From Microbacterium enclense (lineage in GTDB: Bacteria > Actinomycetota > Actinomycetes > Actinomycetales > Microbacteriaceae), in assembly GCF_004022425.1 (NCBI RefSeq), contig NZ_RBZY01000023.1, positions 1 to 53,546 on the forward strand: a DNA stretch of 53,546 bases, read 5' to 3'. The first letter of the stretch is position 1. Every line of letters starts with the position of its first letter. Position numbers and translations under genes: made by a program. The notes beneath the pieces were generated by a model. The model did not search any database. It had not been told where the DNA came from and saw nothing but the letters and a program-made list of their open reading frames with translations. This document shows, one piece after another, positions 41,873 to 50,481 of the stretch.

Positions 41873-42574
41873 TCAGTCTAGCACGCGCGGCGTGTCGCCT
41901 TGACGGGCCGCGGCCTCGGCCGCTCCACGGCCCCAGCGGAAAGCCGACACGGTCGGGTCGCCCTCGATCCAGAACCGCCAGGGGAAGGCATCCGTCCCGG
42001 CGATCCCGGCCACGCCCACCCGTGGTCCGGTCGCGACGTGCGCCGGCGGGGCATCGGGCAGGAACAGCCGCGCTCGGGCTTGCGCGCGTTCCGCGCCGGT
42101 GACGGCGTCGATGCCGTCGTGCACCGGGTGCCGCAGGCCCACGGCGTCCCCCAACCGTCCGGGCCCGCGCGCGAGGTCGCGGGCGGCCCGCACGACGCCG
42201 CGGCGTTCGATGCGCCGCCGCTCGGCCACATCGGCTCCTTCGATCACCTCGCCGCCGCGCAGCAGCACACCGCCGGCGACGCCCTCCGGCCCGGACACGA
42301 CGTTCACACACGAATGGATGCCATGACTCAGGTACACGTACAGGTGACCGGGTTCGCCCCACATCGTGGCGTTGCGCGCGGTCGCGCCGCCGCGCGCGTG
42401 CGAGCCGGGATCGGGCCGATCGCCCGTACCGAGCCCGTGATACGCCTCGACCTCGGTGATCCGCAGGACCACGCGCTCCCCCGCCACGACGGTCTCGAGG
42501 TGCCCGCCGAGGAGGAGCGGCGCGACCTCGACGGGGAGAGCCGCGAGGTCGTCGCGCGTGGCGGGTCGCGTCAT
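41873..42574 (-). CDS. DNA-3-methyladenine glycosylase (Mpg/AAG family)
   Basis: A 233-residue base-excision repair enzyme removing alkylated purines. Features: [20 protein letters not shown] with the catalytic Glu, [19 protein letters not shown], and the C-terminal [10 protein letters not shown]. Its ATG overlaps the preceding stop by 4 nt and so is translationally coupled to an unrelated beta-propeller-like protein. Typical length for bacterial homologues. Confidence 0.92.
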   Translation of the reverse strand: MTRPATRDDLAALPVEVAPLLLGGHLETVVAGERVVLRITEVEAYHGLGTGDRPDPGSHARGGATARNATMWGEPGHLYVYLSHGIHSCVNVVSGPEGVAGGVLLRGGEVIEGADVAERRRIERRGVVRAARDLARGPGRLGDAVGLRHPVHDGIDAVTGAERAQARARLFLPDAPPAHVATGPRVGVAGIAGTDAFPWRFWIEGDPTVSAFRWGRGAAEAAARQGDTPRVLD

Positions 42575-43977
42575 CCCGGCGGCACCTGGCACCACGACAG
42601 GTCGAAGCCCTGCAGCACGGCGATTTCCTCGGCGGTGTCGATCTCGAGGAGGTGCGTCTGCAGGCGGCCCGGGAGGGGCAGCTGATACCGGTCGAAGGGG
42701 TTGTCGATCGCCTGCGGCGCGATGAGCACCGCGGCGTAGCGTCCGCTCGGCGACACGCACGTCTGCAGCACGGTGTCGCTGCCCGGGACCTCGAGCAGAC
42801 CGCGGACCGCGCCGTCGGTGTCGACGTGCCCGATCGTCGTGGCGCGATACGCCCCGTCCGCGTCGATGTCGGCGAACGACCGGATCGTCCCGGCACCGAC
42901 GCCCGGGACCGGCGTCGCCCGGCCCGGCATCCCGGGCGGGTCGACCGGCTCTTCGAGCGGCTGCTCGGAGCCGTCGGTGAGGTCGATCTCGCGGATGCCC
43001 TCGAGGCGCTCCACGATCGCGACCGAGGATCCTCGGGCGATGCCGTCGATCGACACGGCGCTGCCGAGGGGCGCCGCGTTGCCCCCCTCCGCGTCGGTGA
43101 GCAGCAGCCGCGAGTCGAACGTGAGCACGAGCATGCTGTCGGTGTCGGGCACGAACCGCCAGTCGGCCACGCGCACGTCGCCGCCGTTCAGGCCGATCTC
43201 GACCGGGGGCGCGTCCTCCGCGGCGGACGCCGTGAACAGTTTGCTCTCGCGTCCTCCGGCGGCGCCGAGGCCGGCATCCGAGAAGGTGAATCCCACGCGC
43301 TCACCGCGGTCGGCCGACTGCAGGTTGGAGACGAATCCGGGCCCCGGGAGCACGATATCGCGCGCGTTCTTACCGTCGAGGTCGGTGACGACGACGCGGG
43401 CGCGGTCGCCCTCGCGCACCGAGACGACGAGGTGATTGGCCGTCGCGCGGTAGTCCTCGATGTGCTCGTGCGTGAAGACGGGGAGGCCCGCCTCGCCCTG
43501 GAGATCGGTGCGGAAGATCGTGTCGCCGTTGGCCGTGCCGCGCTGCATGAGGAACGCGGTCAGCGGCGGGGTGCGGAAGGTCTCGTCCAGCGTCGACCCG
43601 GGACCCGCTCCGAGTCCCCGCACGTCGCGAACGGTCACGCGGTAGTCGGAGTCGTCTCGCAGGGGGAGGGTGAACCGGATGCCGACACTCCGGCCGGACG
43701 TGTCGACGGTGAACGGCGTGGCCGGTTCGACCTCGACCTGCGACGGGTCGATCTCCTCGAGGGACTGCGTCGTGGTCAGGATGACCCGGGCGCCCGACGC
43801 GGAGACGGCGGCGGCCGGATCGACCTGCACGTCGGTGACGCGCGGCCCTTGCGCGACCGAGACGACACCGCCGACACCGCCGACCAGCACCAGCGCCCCG
43901 AGCACCGCGGCGAAGGCGCCGACGTAACCGCGGCCGCGACGCTGACGCGCGCGGGCGCGGCGGGAGTCAGTACTCAT
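42571..43977 (-). CDS. Membrane-anchored protein with Ig-like and beta-propeller-like regions
   Basis: A 468-residue protein. Residues 1-18 are basic, residues 19-42 one membrane helix, 45-145 look like an Ig-like domain (VTDVQVDPAAAVSASG to ETFRTPP), and 150-460 hold repeated strand patterns like a TolB/WD40-type propeller. The start overlaps the preceding gene by 11 nt. It is probably an exported scaffold or sensor. Homologous proteins are of unknown function. Confidence 0.68.
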   Translation of the reverse strand: MSTDSRRARARQRRGRGYVGAFAAVLGALVLVGGVGGVVSVAQGPRVTDVQVDPAAAVSASGARVILTTTQSLEEIDPSQVEVEPATPFTVDTSGRSVGIRFTLPLRDDSDYRVTVRDVRGLGAGPGSTLDETFRTPPLTAFLMQRGTANGDTIFRTDLQGEAGLPVFTHEHIEDYRATANHLVVSVREGDRARVVVTDLDGKNARDIVLPGPGFVSNLQSADRGERVGFTFSDAGLGAAGGRESKLFTASAAEDAPPVEIGLNGGDVRVADWRFVPDTDSMLVLTFDSRLLLTDAEGGNAAPLGSAVSIDGIARGSSVAIVERLEGIREIDLTDGSEQPLEEPVDPPGMPGRATPVPGVGAGTIRSFADIDADGAYRATTIGHVDTDGAVRGLLEVPGSDTVLQTCVSPSGRYAAVLIAPQAIDNPFDRYQLPLPGRLQTHLLEIDTAEEIAVLQGFDLSWCQVPPG

Positions 43978-44824
43978 ACGGGTCCGCCGGCTCGTCGATC
44001 GCCGCGACCTCGTCGGCGCGCACTTCGAGCGCCCCGTCGCCGGCGGACCGCACCGTTCCGGTCACCGTCACCCACTGCCCCGTCGACGGCGCGGACCCGG
44101 ACGCGGTGATCGGCAGGCGCGCCGTCTGCGCATCGATGACGCAGTGCGTGATGACCAGCCGCGTGAGATCGAAGCTGGCGCCGTCCTGCCCCGGGGTGAT
44201 GAACCCGGTGAGGGTGACGGGCTTGCCGTCGAACGTCTCGGGGTTGGTCGCGTGCGCGAAGATCGCCGACCAGTCACCGATGCCGAACGTCGAGGTGTCG
44301 CCCGACGCGGCGAGGGTCACGATGTCCGAGCCGACGAACAGGGGCGGCGCGCCGACGTCGCGCGAGACGGCGAGCTCCGCCGAGAGCGACGCGGGCGGCG
44401 TCAGAAGCACGGCGACGACGGCCCCGGACGCGAGGAGACCGCCGCTGAACGCCGCGATGCCGCCCGGGGTGAGTCGGGGCCGCGCGGCGAGGTGAGCGTG
44501 CGCGGCGTCGTCGTGGGGATCAGGGGCGTCGGCGTGCGCGTGGTCGGCGTGCGCGAACGCCTCGCGGCGCGCCTCGGCACCGGCGGCGGCGTGCCCGTGC
44601 TCGTGGTCGTGACCGTGATCGGCCTCGGCCCCGAGCGGCAGCGCGAACGTCGCGACCGCGCCCACGAGCGCGACGATCGCCATGCCGATCGCGAACCACG
44701 CGGAATCGGGGTTCACGTACAGCGAGAGGCGACCCGTGAGCCACAGCGCGATCGTCGTCACCGCGAGGCACGCGGTGAGGCCGACACCCAGCCACCGCGT
44801 GGCGAGAGCACCCGTCCTAGACAA
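43967..44824 (-). CDS. TIGR03943-family permease-subunit-like protein
   Basis: A 285-residue protein with N-terminal membrane helices (residues 8-65), a His/Asp-rich loop (HGHDHEHGHAAAG; HADHAHADAPDPHDDAAHAH), another helix, and a C-terminal domain with VTLTGFITPGQDG and RLVITHCVIDAQ, typical of the family found beside DUF318-type permeases. The His-rich loop suggests binding of zinc or a similar metal. TTG start at 44824 inside the end of the permease gene; other starts are not evident. Confidence 0.78.
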   Translation of the reverse strand: MSRTGALATRWLGVGLTACLAVTTIALWLTGRLSLYVNPDSAWFAIGMAIVALVGAVATFALPLGAEADHGHDHEHGHAAAGAEARREAFAHADHAHADAPDPHDDAAHAHLAARPRLTPGGIAAFSGGLLASGAVVAVLLTPPASLSAELAVSRDVGAPPLFVGSDIVTLAASGDTSTFGIGDWSAIFAHATNPETFDGKPVTLTGFITPGQDGASFDLTRLVITHCVIDAQTARLPITASGSAPSTGQWVTVTGTVRSAGDGALEVRADEVAAIDEPADPYEY

Positions 44825-45851
44825 GGAGGTTCACCACCGTTCCCAGAGCGAAGGCCGACAGCACCACGACCGCCGTCAGTCCGACCAGCACCCGCGTGGT
44901 GAAGGTCGTGCGCAGCAGCGCGTACAGCTTGAGGTCGACGACGGGCCCCACGACGAGGAACGCCACGATCGAGCCCGGCGTGAACGTCGAGGCGAACGAC
45001 AGCGCGAAGAACGAGTCGACATTGGAGCACAGCGAGACCACGACCGCCAGCAGCATCATGGCCGCGATCGACAGAGCGGGGTCGGAGCCGATCGCCAGCA
45101 GCGCGCTGCGCGGGATCAGCACCTGCACGGCACCGGCGATGAGCGATCCGATGATGAGCGCGGGCATGACGGACCGGAGCTCCACCACGAACTGCGCGAG
45201 CGAGCGGCGTCCGCGTCCCCCGCGCTCCTGCACGACGATCTCGCACGTCTCCAGGAAGCGTTCGGTGAGGAGCTTGTCGGGATCGGGATGCCGGCTGTAG
45301 AGCCACCCGACGAGGTTGGCGATGAGGAAGCCGCCGATGAGACGGGCCACGAGGATGCCATCGCTGAAGCCGAACGCCGCGTGCGTGCTGATGATGACGA
45401 TGGGGTTCACGATCGGCGCGGCCACGAGGAAGGTCAGCGTGTCCGAGACCCGGAACCCGCGCATGAGCAGCCCCCGCGCGAACGGGACGTTCCCGCACTC
45501 GCACACCGGGATGAACATGCCGAGCAGCGACAGCACTGCGCGGCGCGCCCAGGGGGTGCGTGGCATCCATCTCTCGATCGCCCCCGGCGGCACCCACACC
45601 TGCACGATGATCGACAGCAGCACGCCCAGCACGACGAAGGGCAGCGACTCGATCAGAACGCTGAGCGCGAGGGTCAGACCGTCTTGCGCGCGGGTGGGCA
45701 GGGGGGCGGTGAAGAACGTCGGCGCGAACGCGTCGATGAGGAAGAGCGCGGCGATGACGACCGCACCCACGCCGAGGCCGACGAGGGTACGGGTGGCACC
45801 GGACCTCGGGGGCGCCGGGGCGACGGAGCGACTAGTCGTCGCCACGCTCAC
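44817..45851 (-). CDS. Predicted permease (YraQ/DUF318 family)
   Basis: About 344 residues with eight to ten membrane helices and the family motif FIPVCECGNVPFARGL plus VAAPIVNPIVIIST and LCSNVDSFFALSFAS. The CxC pair in the membrane region suggests a metal or thiol substrate. Start is uncertain: GTG 45851 or 45845 just inside the end of the Fur gene; a GTG at 45884 is possible. It is coupled to the Fur regulator upstream and the TIGR03943 gene downstream, so it is likely part of zinc homeostasis. Confidence 0.83.
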   Translation of the reverse strand: MSVATTSRSVAPAPPRSGATRTLVGLGVGAVVIAALFLIDAFAPTFFTAPLPTRAQDGLTLALSVLIESLPFVVLGVLLSIIVQVWVPPGAIERWMPRTPWARRAVLSLLGMFIPVCECGNVPFARGLLMRGFRVSDTLTFLVAAPIVNPIVIISTHAAFGFSDGILVARLIGGFLIANLVGWLYSRHPDPDKLLTERFLETCEIVVQERGGRGRRSLAQFVVELRSVMPALIIGSLIAGAVQVLIPRSALLAIGSDPALSIAAMMLLAVVVSLCSNVDSFFALSFASTFTPGSIVAFLVVGPVVDLKLYALLRTTFTTRVLVGLTAVVVLSAFALGTVVNLLV

Positions 45852-46245
45852 GGGCGCGCGCGAGGGCGCAATCGGCGCAGACACCGAAGATGTCGACCAC
45901 GTGCTCGGCCTGCGAGAAACCGTGCTGGGCGGCGGTGCGCTGCGCCCACTCCTCGACGGCGTCGGCCTCGATCTCGACGGCGACGCCGCACGAACGGCAG
46001 ATCAGGTGGTGGTGGTGGCCGCGGGTCTCGCACGCGCGGAAGAGGTTCTCGCCCTCGGGGCTCTGCAGGGAGTCGGCGTCGCCCTGGGCCGCGAGGCCCG
46101 CGAGCGCGCGGTACACGGTGGCCAGGCCGATCCCGGTGTTCTCGTCGCGCAGGGTCGCGTGCAGGCTCTGCGCGCTGACGAAGCCGCCCGCGCCCGCGAG
46201 AGCCTCGCGCACGCGCTCGCGCTGCCACGTATTGCGCTGAACCAT
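45832..46245 (-). CDS. zur: Fur-family regulator, probable Zur
   Basis: A 137-residue Fur-type repressor with an N-terminal winged helix (QRERVREALAGAGGFVSAQS; IGLATVYRALAGLA), the metal-site HHHHLICRSCG and a C-terminal CADC. The two CxxC pairs form the structural zinc site. Its position between the znu genes and a zinc-linked permease points to Zur rather than ferric uptake regulation. TAGACT lies seven bases before the ATG and no ribosome binding site is seen. Confidence 0.85.
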   Translation of the reverse strand: MVQRNTWQRERVREALAGAGGFVSAQSLHATLRDENTGIGLATVYRALAGLAAQGDADSLQSPEGENLFRACETRGHHHHLICRSCGVAVEIEADAVEEWAQRTAAQHGFSQAEHVVDIFGVCADCALARARERGDD

Positions 46246-46252
46246 GCCCGGA

Positions 46253-46258
46253 AGTCTA
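46253..46258 (-). promoter_or_regulatory. Probable -10 element of the zur leaderless promoter (TAGACT)
   Basis: TAGACT on the minus strand is followed by TCCGGGC and the ATG of zur. It would let zur be transcribed apart from znuACB. Confidence 0.5.
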
Positions 46259-46293
46259 CCGAGGCGATCGGTGAATCCGCTGGGGACGCCGGG

Positions 46294-47154
46294 CTACAGC
46301 GCCCGCGTGGTGCGCTCGCGGCGCGCGCCGACGAGCCGGCAGACGAGGTAGATCGCGAACGAGATCGTGGTGATGTACGGACTCACCGGGAGCGTCCCCG
46401 CGACGGCGAGCAGCACACCGCCCACGGCGGACACGAAACCGAACAGCGCCGCCAGCAGCGGCACCGACAGCGGCCCGGATGCCACCCGCATCGCCGCCGC
46501 GGCGGGAGTGACCAGCAACGCCATCACGAGGAGCGCGCCGATGATGTGCACGGCGACGGCGACGATGAGTCCGAGCAGCAGCATGAAGCCGAGCGACACG
46601 GCGGTCGTGGGGACCCCGCGGGCGGCCGCGGACTGCGGGTCGAGCGAATCGAAGCGCAGCGGCCGCCAGATCATCAACAGCGCCAGGAGCACGACGAGGC
46701 CGATGACGACGAGCCACCCGAGCTGCGCGCTCTGCACCGACACGATCTGCCCCGTCAGCAGGCTGAACCGGGTGGCGCTGCGACCGTTGTAGAGCGACAG
46801 GCAGAGGATGCCGACACCCAGGCCGAACGGCATGAGGACGCCGATGATCGAGTTGCGGTCACGGGCGCGGGCTCCGAGAAGGCCGATGATGGCGGCCGCG
46901 ATGAGCGACCCCACGATCGAGCCGGACACCACGTCGACCCCGATGAGGAGGGCGACGGCCGCCCCCGCGAAGGAGAGTTCGCTGATCCCGTGCACGGCGA
47001 AGGCCATGTCGCGCTGCATCACGAAGACGCCGATGAGCCCGCCGACGAGTCCGAGCACGGCTCCCGCGTACACGGAGTTCTGCACGAGCTCGAGGATCGC
47101 GCCGTACTGGCTCACGCCGCCGAACAGCGCGTCGCCCACGTCGGACCAGTTCAT
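46294..47154 (-). CDS. znuB: Zinc ABC transporter permease
   Basis: A 286-residue ABC-3 family permease with eight to nine helices; includes HGISELSFAGAAVALLIG and LPVSPYITTISFAIYL. The ATG at 47154 overlaps the znuC stop by 4 nt. It forms the zinc channel with ZnuC and accepts metal from ZnuA. A manganese role cannot be excluded but context favours zinc. Confidence 0.9.
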   Translation of the reverse strand: MNWSDVGDALFGGVSQYGAILELVQNSVYAGAVLGLVGGLIGVFVMQRDMAFAVHGISELSFAGAAVALLIGVDVVSGSIVGSLIAAAIIGLLGARARDRNSIIGVLMPFGLGVGILCLSLYNGRSATRFSLLTGQIVSVQSAQLGWLVVIGLVVLLALLMIWRPLRFDSLDPQSAAARGVPTTAVSLGFMLLLGLIVAVAVHIIGALLVMALLVTPAAAAMRVASGPLSVPLLAALFGFVSAVGGVLLAVAGTLPVSPYITTISFAIYLVCRLVGARRERTTRAL

Positions 47155-47963
47155 GCGTCGTCCTCGTCGTGGTGGTGGTGGGCCTCGTCGGCGTCGGGCG
47201 CGCCGACCACGACGAGCCGCCCGCCGGCGCGGGTCACGAAGACCGGAGCGCCATAAAGAGCGGTGAGCGTCTCGGACGTCAGCACCTCGTCGGGAGTGCC
47301 GAGCGTGAAGCGGCCGTGCGCGATGTAGAGGATGCGATCCACGTGCGAGAGGACGGGATTGATGTCGTGCGTGACCAGCAGCACCGCGGCGTCGCGCTCG
47401 CGACGATGGCGGTCGATGAGGCGCACCACGGCCTGCTGGTTCGCCAGGTCGAGGCTCGTCAGCGGCTCGTCGCACAGCAGCAGCCGCGGGTCGTCGGCGA
47501 GGGCCTGGCCCACGCGAAGGCGCTGCTGTTCGCCGCCGGAGAGCAGTCCGACCGGGCGGTCGGCGAACGCGTCGGCTCCGACCGCGGCGAGCAGCTCGTC
47601 GATGCGCGCGCGGTCCTTGCGCCGCGAGAACGGCAGACCGAACCGGTGCCCGTCGACTCCGAGTCCGACGATGTCGCGCCCGCGCAGCGGCGTCTCGCGC
47701 GGCAGCGGCCGCTGCTGCGGGACGTAGCCGATTCGACGGTTGCCCGCGCGGCGCACCGGGGATCCGAGCGCCTCGATCGTGCCGCCGCTCAGGCGTTCGA
47801 GGCCGAGGATCGCCCGGAGCAGCGTCGTCTTGCCTGAGCCGCTGGGGCCCAGGACCGCAACGAGCTCGCCGGGCTCGACCTGGAGGTCGAGCCCGGACCA
47901 CAGCTCGCGTCCGCCGCGCTCGAGCGCGGCCCCGCGGATCCGCAGGGGTGCGGCGTCGCTCAC
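47151..47963 (-). CDS. znuC: Zinc ABC transporter ATP-binding protein
   Basis: A 270-residue ATPase: Walker A GPSGSGKTT near residue 37, signature LSGGEQQR, Walker B LLLCDEP and the switch THDIN. It ends in an unusual His/Asp tail (DADEAHHHHDEDD) that could bind zinc. Start GTG 47963 overlaps the znuA stop by 4 nt; a longer reading frame is not supported. Confidence 0.92.
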   Translation of the reverse strand: MSDAAPLRIRGAALERGGRELWSGLDLQVEPGELVAVLGPSGSGKTTLLRAILGLERLSGGTIEALGSPVRRAGNRRIGYVPQQRPLPRETPLRGRDIVGLGVDGHRFGLPFSRRKDRARIDELLAAVGADAFADRPVGLLSGGEQQRLRVGQALADDPRLLLCDEPLTSLDLANQQAVVRLIDRHRRERDAAVLLVTHDINPVLSHVDRILYIAHGRFTLGTPDEVLTSETLTALYGAPVFVTRAGGRLVVVGAPDADEAHHHHDEDDA

Positions 47964-49015
47964 GCCGCCAGGGCGTCCGACAGCGCGGTGATGTTGCTCT
48001 CCATCCACGAGAGGTAAGTCTGACCCTCGGGAAGCGTTTCGGTGAACTCCAGCACCGGAATGTTCTTCGACTTCGCCTCGTCCGAGACCTGCGTGGTCTC
48101 GGCTCCGCCGGTCTGCGGGTTGACGATCATGACGGCGATCTCGCCCGAGTCGATGAGCTGCAGCGACTCCAGCAGGGTCGCGGGCGGGACGTCCTGGCCC
48201 TCTTCCACGGATTCGCTGAACTCGCCGGGCGTCGCGTTCACGAGGCCCGCGGCTTCGATGAGGTACACGGGCACGGGCTCCGTGACGAAGATCTTCGCCC
48301 CGGCATCCGTCGCCTCGATCTGTCCCAGCGAGTCCTCGAGACCGGCGATGTCCTCGACGAACGCGTCGGCGTTCGCGGTGAAGTCCGCCGCGTGCTCGGG
48401 GGCGAGCTCGCCGAGGTGCTCGGCGATCGCCTCGGCGAGGTGCTCGACCGTGTGCGGGTCGTACCAGACGTGCTCGTTGAAGCCCTCGATGTGGTTGTGT
48501 CCATCGCCCTCGGCGTGGTCGTGGCCGTCGCCCTCGGCGTGCTCGTGGTCGTGGTCGTCGGCGCTTTCGCTCGGCGCGGGGTCGGCCTCGTCGGCGTGCG
48601 CGTCGTCGTGCGACTCGGCACCCGGGTAGTCGTGGTTGTACTCGACGGCGGTGAGGACCTCGGCCGTCGACCCGCTGGCCTCGACGAGCGACTCCATGAA
48701 GCCGTCGTAGCCGCCACCGTTCTCGATCACGAGCTGCGCCCCCTGGAGCGTCAGCTGGTCCTGCGCGCTGGCTTCGTACTCGTGCGGGTCCTGGGCGGAC
48801 GACGTGATGATCGACGTCACCTCGACGAAGTCGCCGCCGATCGACTCGGCGATCGACCCGTAGACATTGGTGGATGCCACGACGACGACCTTGCCGGACG
48901 CGTCGGTCGGGCCGTCGGTCGCCCCGTCGGCAGCCGGGGTGGTGCCGGCGCAGCCGGCGAGCGCGAGCACGGAAGCCGCGCCGAGGGCCAGGGGAACGAA
49001 GAGGCGTCGGGTCAT
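47960..49015 (-). CDS. znuA: Zinc-binding lipoprotein of the ABC importer
   Basis: A cluster A-I metal-binding protein of about 351 residues with lipobox LALAGC. A long acidic His-rich loop (HDDAHADEADPAPSES, then DHDHEHAEGDGHDHAEGDGH) precedes NEHVWYDPHTVEHL, as in ZnuA. This loop is the hallmark of zinc over manganese binding. ATG 49015 is preferred because TAGGAT lies seven bases upstream; ATG 49024 overlaps that element. A Zur-type box lies just upstream. Confidence 0.92.
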   Translation of the reverse strand: MTRRLFVPLALGAASVLALAGCAGTTPAADGATDGPTDASGKVVVVASTNVYGSIAESIGGDFVEVTSIITSSAQDPHEYEASAQDQLTLQGAQLVIENGGGYDGFMESLVEASGSTAEVLTAVEYNHDYPGAESHDDAHADEADPAPSESADDHDHEHAEGDGHDHAEGDGHNHIEGFNEHVWYDPHTVEHLAEAIAEHLGELAPEHAADFTANADAFVEDIAGLEDSLGQIEATDAGAKIFVTEPVPVYLIEAAGLVNATPGEFSESVEEGQDVPPATLLESLQLIDSGEIAVMIVNPQTGGAETTQVSDEAKSKNIPVLEFTETLPEGQTYLSWMESNITALSDALAA

Positions 49016-49022
49016 GGCATCC

Positions 49023-49028
49023 ATCCTA
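49023..49028 (-). promoter_or_regulatory. Probable -10 element of znuACB (TAGGAT)
   Basis: Minus-strand TAGGAT, seven bases before ATG 49015, matching the leaderless geometry seen elsewhere. Confidence 0.5.
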
Positions 49029-49036
49029 AACGGTAG

Positions 49037-49051
49037 TGATAACCGTTCTCA
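49037..49051 (-). promoter_or_regulatory. Zur-type box upstream of znuA (TGAGAACGGTTATCA)
   Basis: A 15-bp dyad with arms TGAGAAC and GTTATCA, one mismatch, fits the actinobacterial Zur pattern TGAnAnnnnnTnTCA. It ends nine bases upstream of the TAGGAT -10, where bound Zur would block RNA polymerase. It is the only such box found in the znu/rpmB region. Confidence 0.72.
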
Positions 49052-49053
49052 AA

Positions 49054-49527
49054 TCAGTCGCGCCTCTCCGCCGCACGGAGGTCGCGATACAGGTCGCGCC
49101 ACAGCCGGTGCAGCTGCGCGGGGTCGGCCGGTCGCGGCCTCCGGTGGGCGGCTTCGAGGAACTCGTCGACGAGGCGGCGCCGTTCGTCGGACATCGCCTG
49201 TTCGTCGGGCGGCCGCACCTCGACGGTGGCCAGGCGCGTGCGCACGTTCCGGGTGACGCGATGCAGCGCATCGGCGGTCGAGACCGCCACCGCCAGGGCG
49301 AGGACGGCCGCGGCCTCCACGAGGACGATGGTCGCACCGGCCAGGGAGGTCACCGCGAACAGAGCGACCGACACGGCGGTGCGGAAGCGATGGAGGACGA
49401 GCATCCGGCGCATGAAGGCCGGCACGTCCGGCGGGAACAGCACCACCGTGATACTGCCCGCGCGATACCGCCGCGGATGGACCGCGACGTAGCCCCAGAG
49501 GAGGTCGGGGCGGAAGAACGTGATCAT
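49054..49527 (-). CDS. Small membrane protein coupled to the Mrp operon
   Basis: A 157-residue protein with two membrane helices (about residues 48-85) and a charged C-terminus (RRRLVDEFLEAAHRR). Its ATG overlaps the mrpG stop by 4 nt, so it is translated with the antiporter genes. It is not one of the seven standard Mrp subunits. Function unknown; an assembly or regulatory partner is possible. Confidence 0.72.
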   Translation of the reverse strand: MITFFRPDLLWGYVAVHPRRYRAGSITVVLFPPDVPAFMRRMLVLHRFRTAVSVALFAVTSLAGATIVLVEAAAVLALAVAVSTADALHRVTRNVRTRLATVEVRPPDEQAMSDERRRLVDEFLEAAHRRPRPADPAQLHRLWRDLYRDLRAAERRD

Positions 49528-49871
49528 TTCCCGCTCCCCTCGTCGGGGGTCTCTGCGAGCGCCGTCGTATCCGTGCCCGGGGCGAAACGGTGGCCCGACA
49601 GCACCGACGCGCGGGCGATGGTCATCGCCCCCACGGCCGAGGTCAGCAGTTGGAGAACGATCGCGATGACGACCTTTATCGCCGTGTCCACCGAGGGCTG
49701 GAGGAGTGCCGTGCCCCCGCAGATCAGGATGACGCCGATCCCGCCCGCGGTCGCCACGGCGGAGATGCGGCCGTATACGTCCCGGAAGCGGAGGAGGCCG
49801 ACCGCGGCGAGCACGAAGATCGCGGAGCCGGCGAGGATCGCGATGTTCCCGATGACGGTGAGGACGATCAT
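49524..49871 (-). CDS. mrpG: Mrp Na+/H+ antiporter subunit G
   Basis: A 115-residue protein with three helices and the MrpG motif GLLRFRDVYGRISAVATAGG near residues 24-43. The start overlaps the mrpF stop by 4 nt. The C-terminus is longer and more acidic than most MrpG proteins. Confidence 0.92.
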   Translation of the reverse strand: MIVLTVIGNIAILAGSAIFVLAAVGLLRFRDVYGRISAVATAGGIGVILICGGTALLQPSVDTAIKVVIAIVLQLLTSAVGAMTIARASVLSGHRFAPGTDTTALAETPDEGSGK

Positions 49872-50125
49872 CGCCGTCCTCCCGTCAGCGCCCGCGCCAG
49901 CGACACCGCGGCCAGGAAGGCGACGAGGGTGGCGATGACGACGAGGTCGAACGTCCCGACGCTGGCCATGCGCGTTCCGAAGAGAGCGATCAATCCGATG
50001 AGGCTGAAGGTGAGCAGGTCGGCCGCAACGGCTCGATCCCCCCGCGTGGGTCCGATGGCGATCCGCCACGCCGAGAGCAGCAGGGCCACGCCGCACGCGG
50101 CGATGGCGATGTCCAGAACGATCAT
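49868..50125 (-). CDS. mrpF: Mrp Na+/H+ antiporter subunit F
   Basis: An 85-residue protein with three helices and the conserved RIAIGPTRGDRAVAADLLT segment (residues 21-39). Overlaps mrpE by 4 nt. Confidence 0.92.
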   Translation of the reverse strand: MIVLDIAIAACGVALLLSAWRIAIGPTRGDRAVAADLLTFSLIGLIALFGTRMASVGTFDLVVIATLVAFLAAVSLARALTGGRR

Positions 50126-50481
50126 GCTCGTGACCTCCCGGTCGTCGCGGCGACGAGGCGGCGATCCATCTCACGCAGACCCGCGAGCGCCCTCGCCTCG
50201 TCGGGGTCGTACATCGTGTGAACGAGCAGCTCGCGCCCTCCCTCGGCCATACGGTCCACACCGATGGTGAGGGTGCCCGGGGTCAGGCTGATGAGCACGC
50301 CGAGAGCCGTGAGGTGCGCGTCGCCCGCGTCGCCGAGCGGCAGTCGCACGACGCGCGGTGTCGCGCGCGAGCCCGGCGACAGGATGTCGGCGAGGACCCC
50401 GCCCGACGACCGCACGATCTGCCACGCGAACCAGCCCGCGAACGCGAGGAGCCGGAACGGCAGCGTGAGCACCGCGATCAC
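50122..50481 (-). CDS. mrpE: Mrp Na+/H+ antiporter subunit E
   Basis: A 119-residue protein starting at GTG 50481 inside the end of mrpD (4-nt overlap). It has one or two N-terminal helices and the ALGVLISLTPGTLTIGVD motif of MrpE. Shorter than the usual 160 residues, as in other actinobacteria. Confidence 0.9.
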   Translation of the reverse strand: MIAVLTLPFRLLAFAGWFAWQIVRSSGGVLADILSPGSRATPRVVRLPLGDAGDAHLTALGVLISLTPGTLTIGVDRMAEGGRELLVHTMYDPDEARALAGLREMDRRLVAATTGRSRA

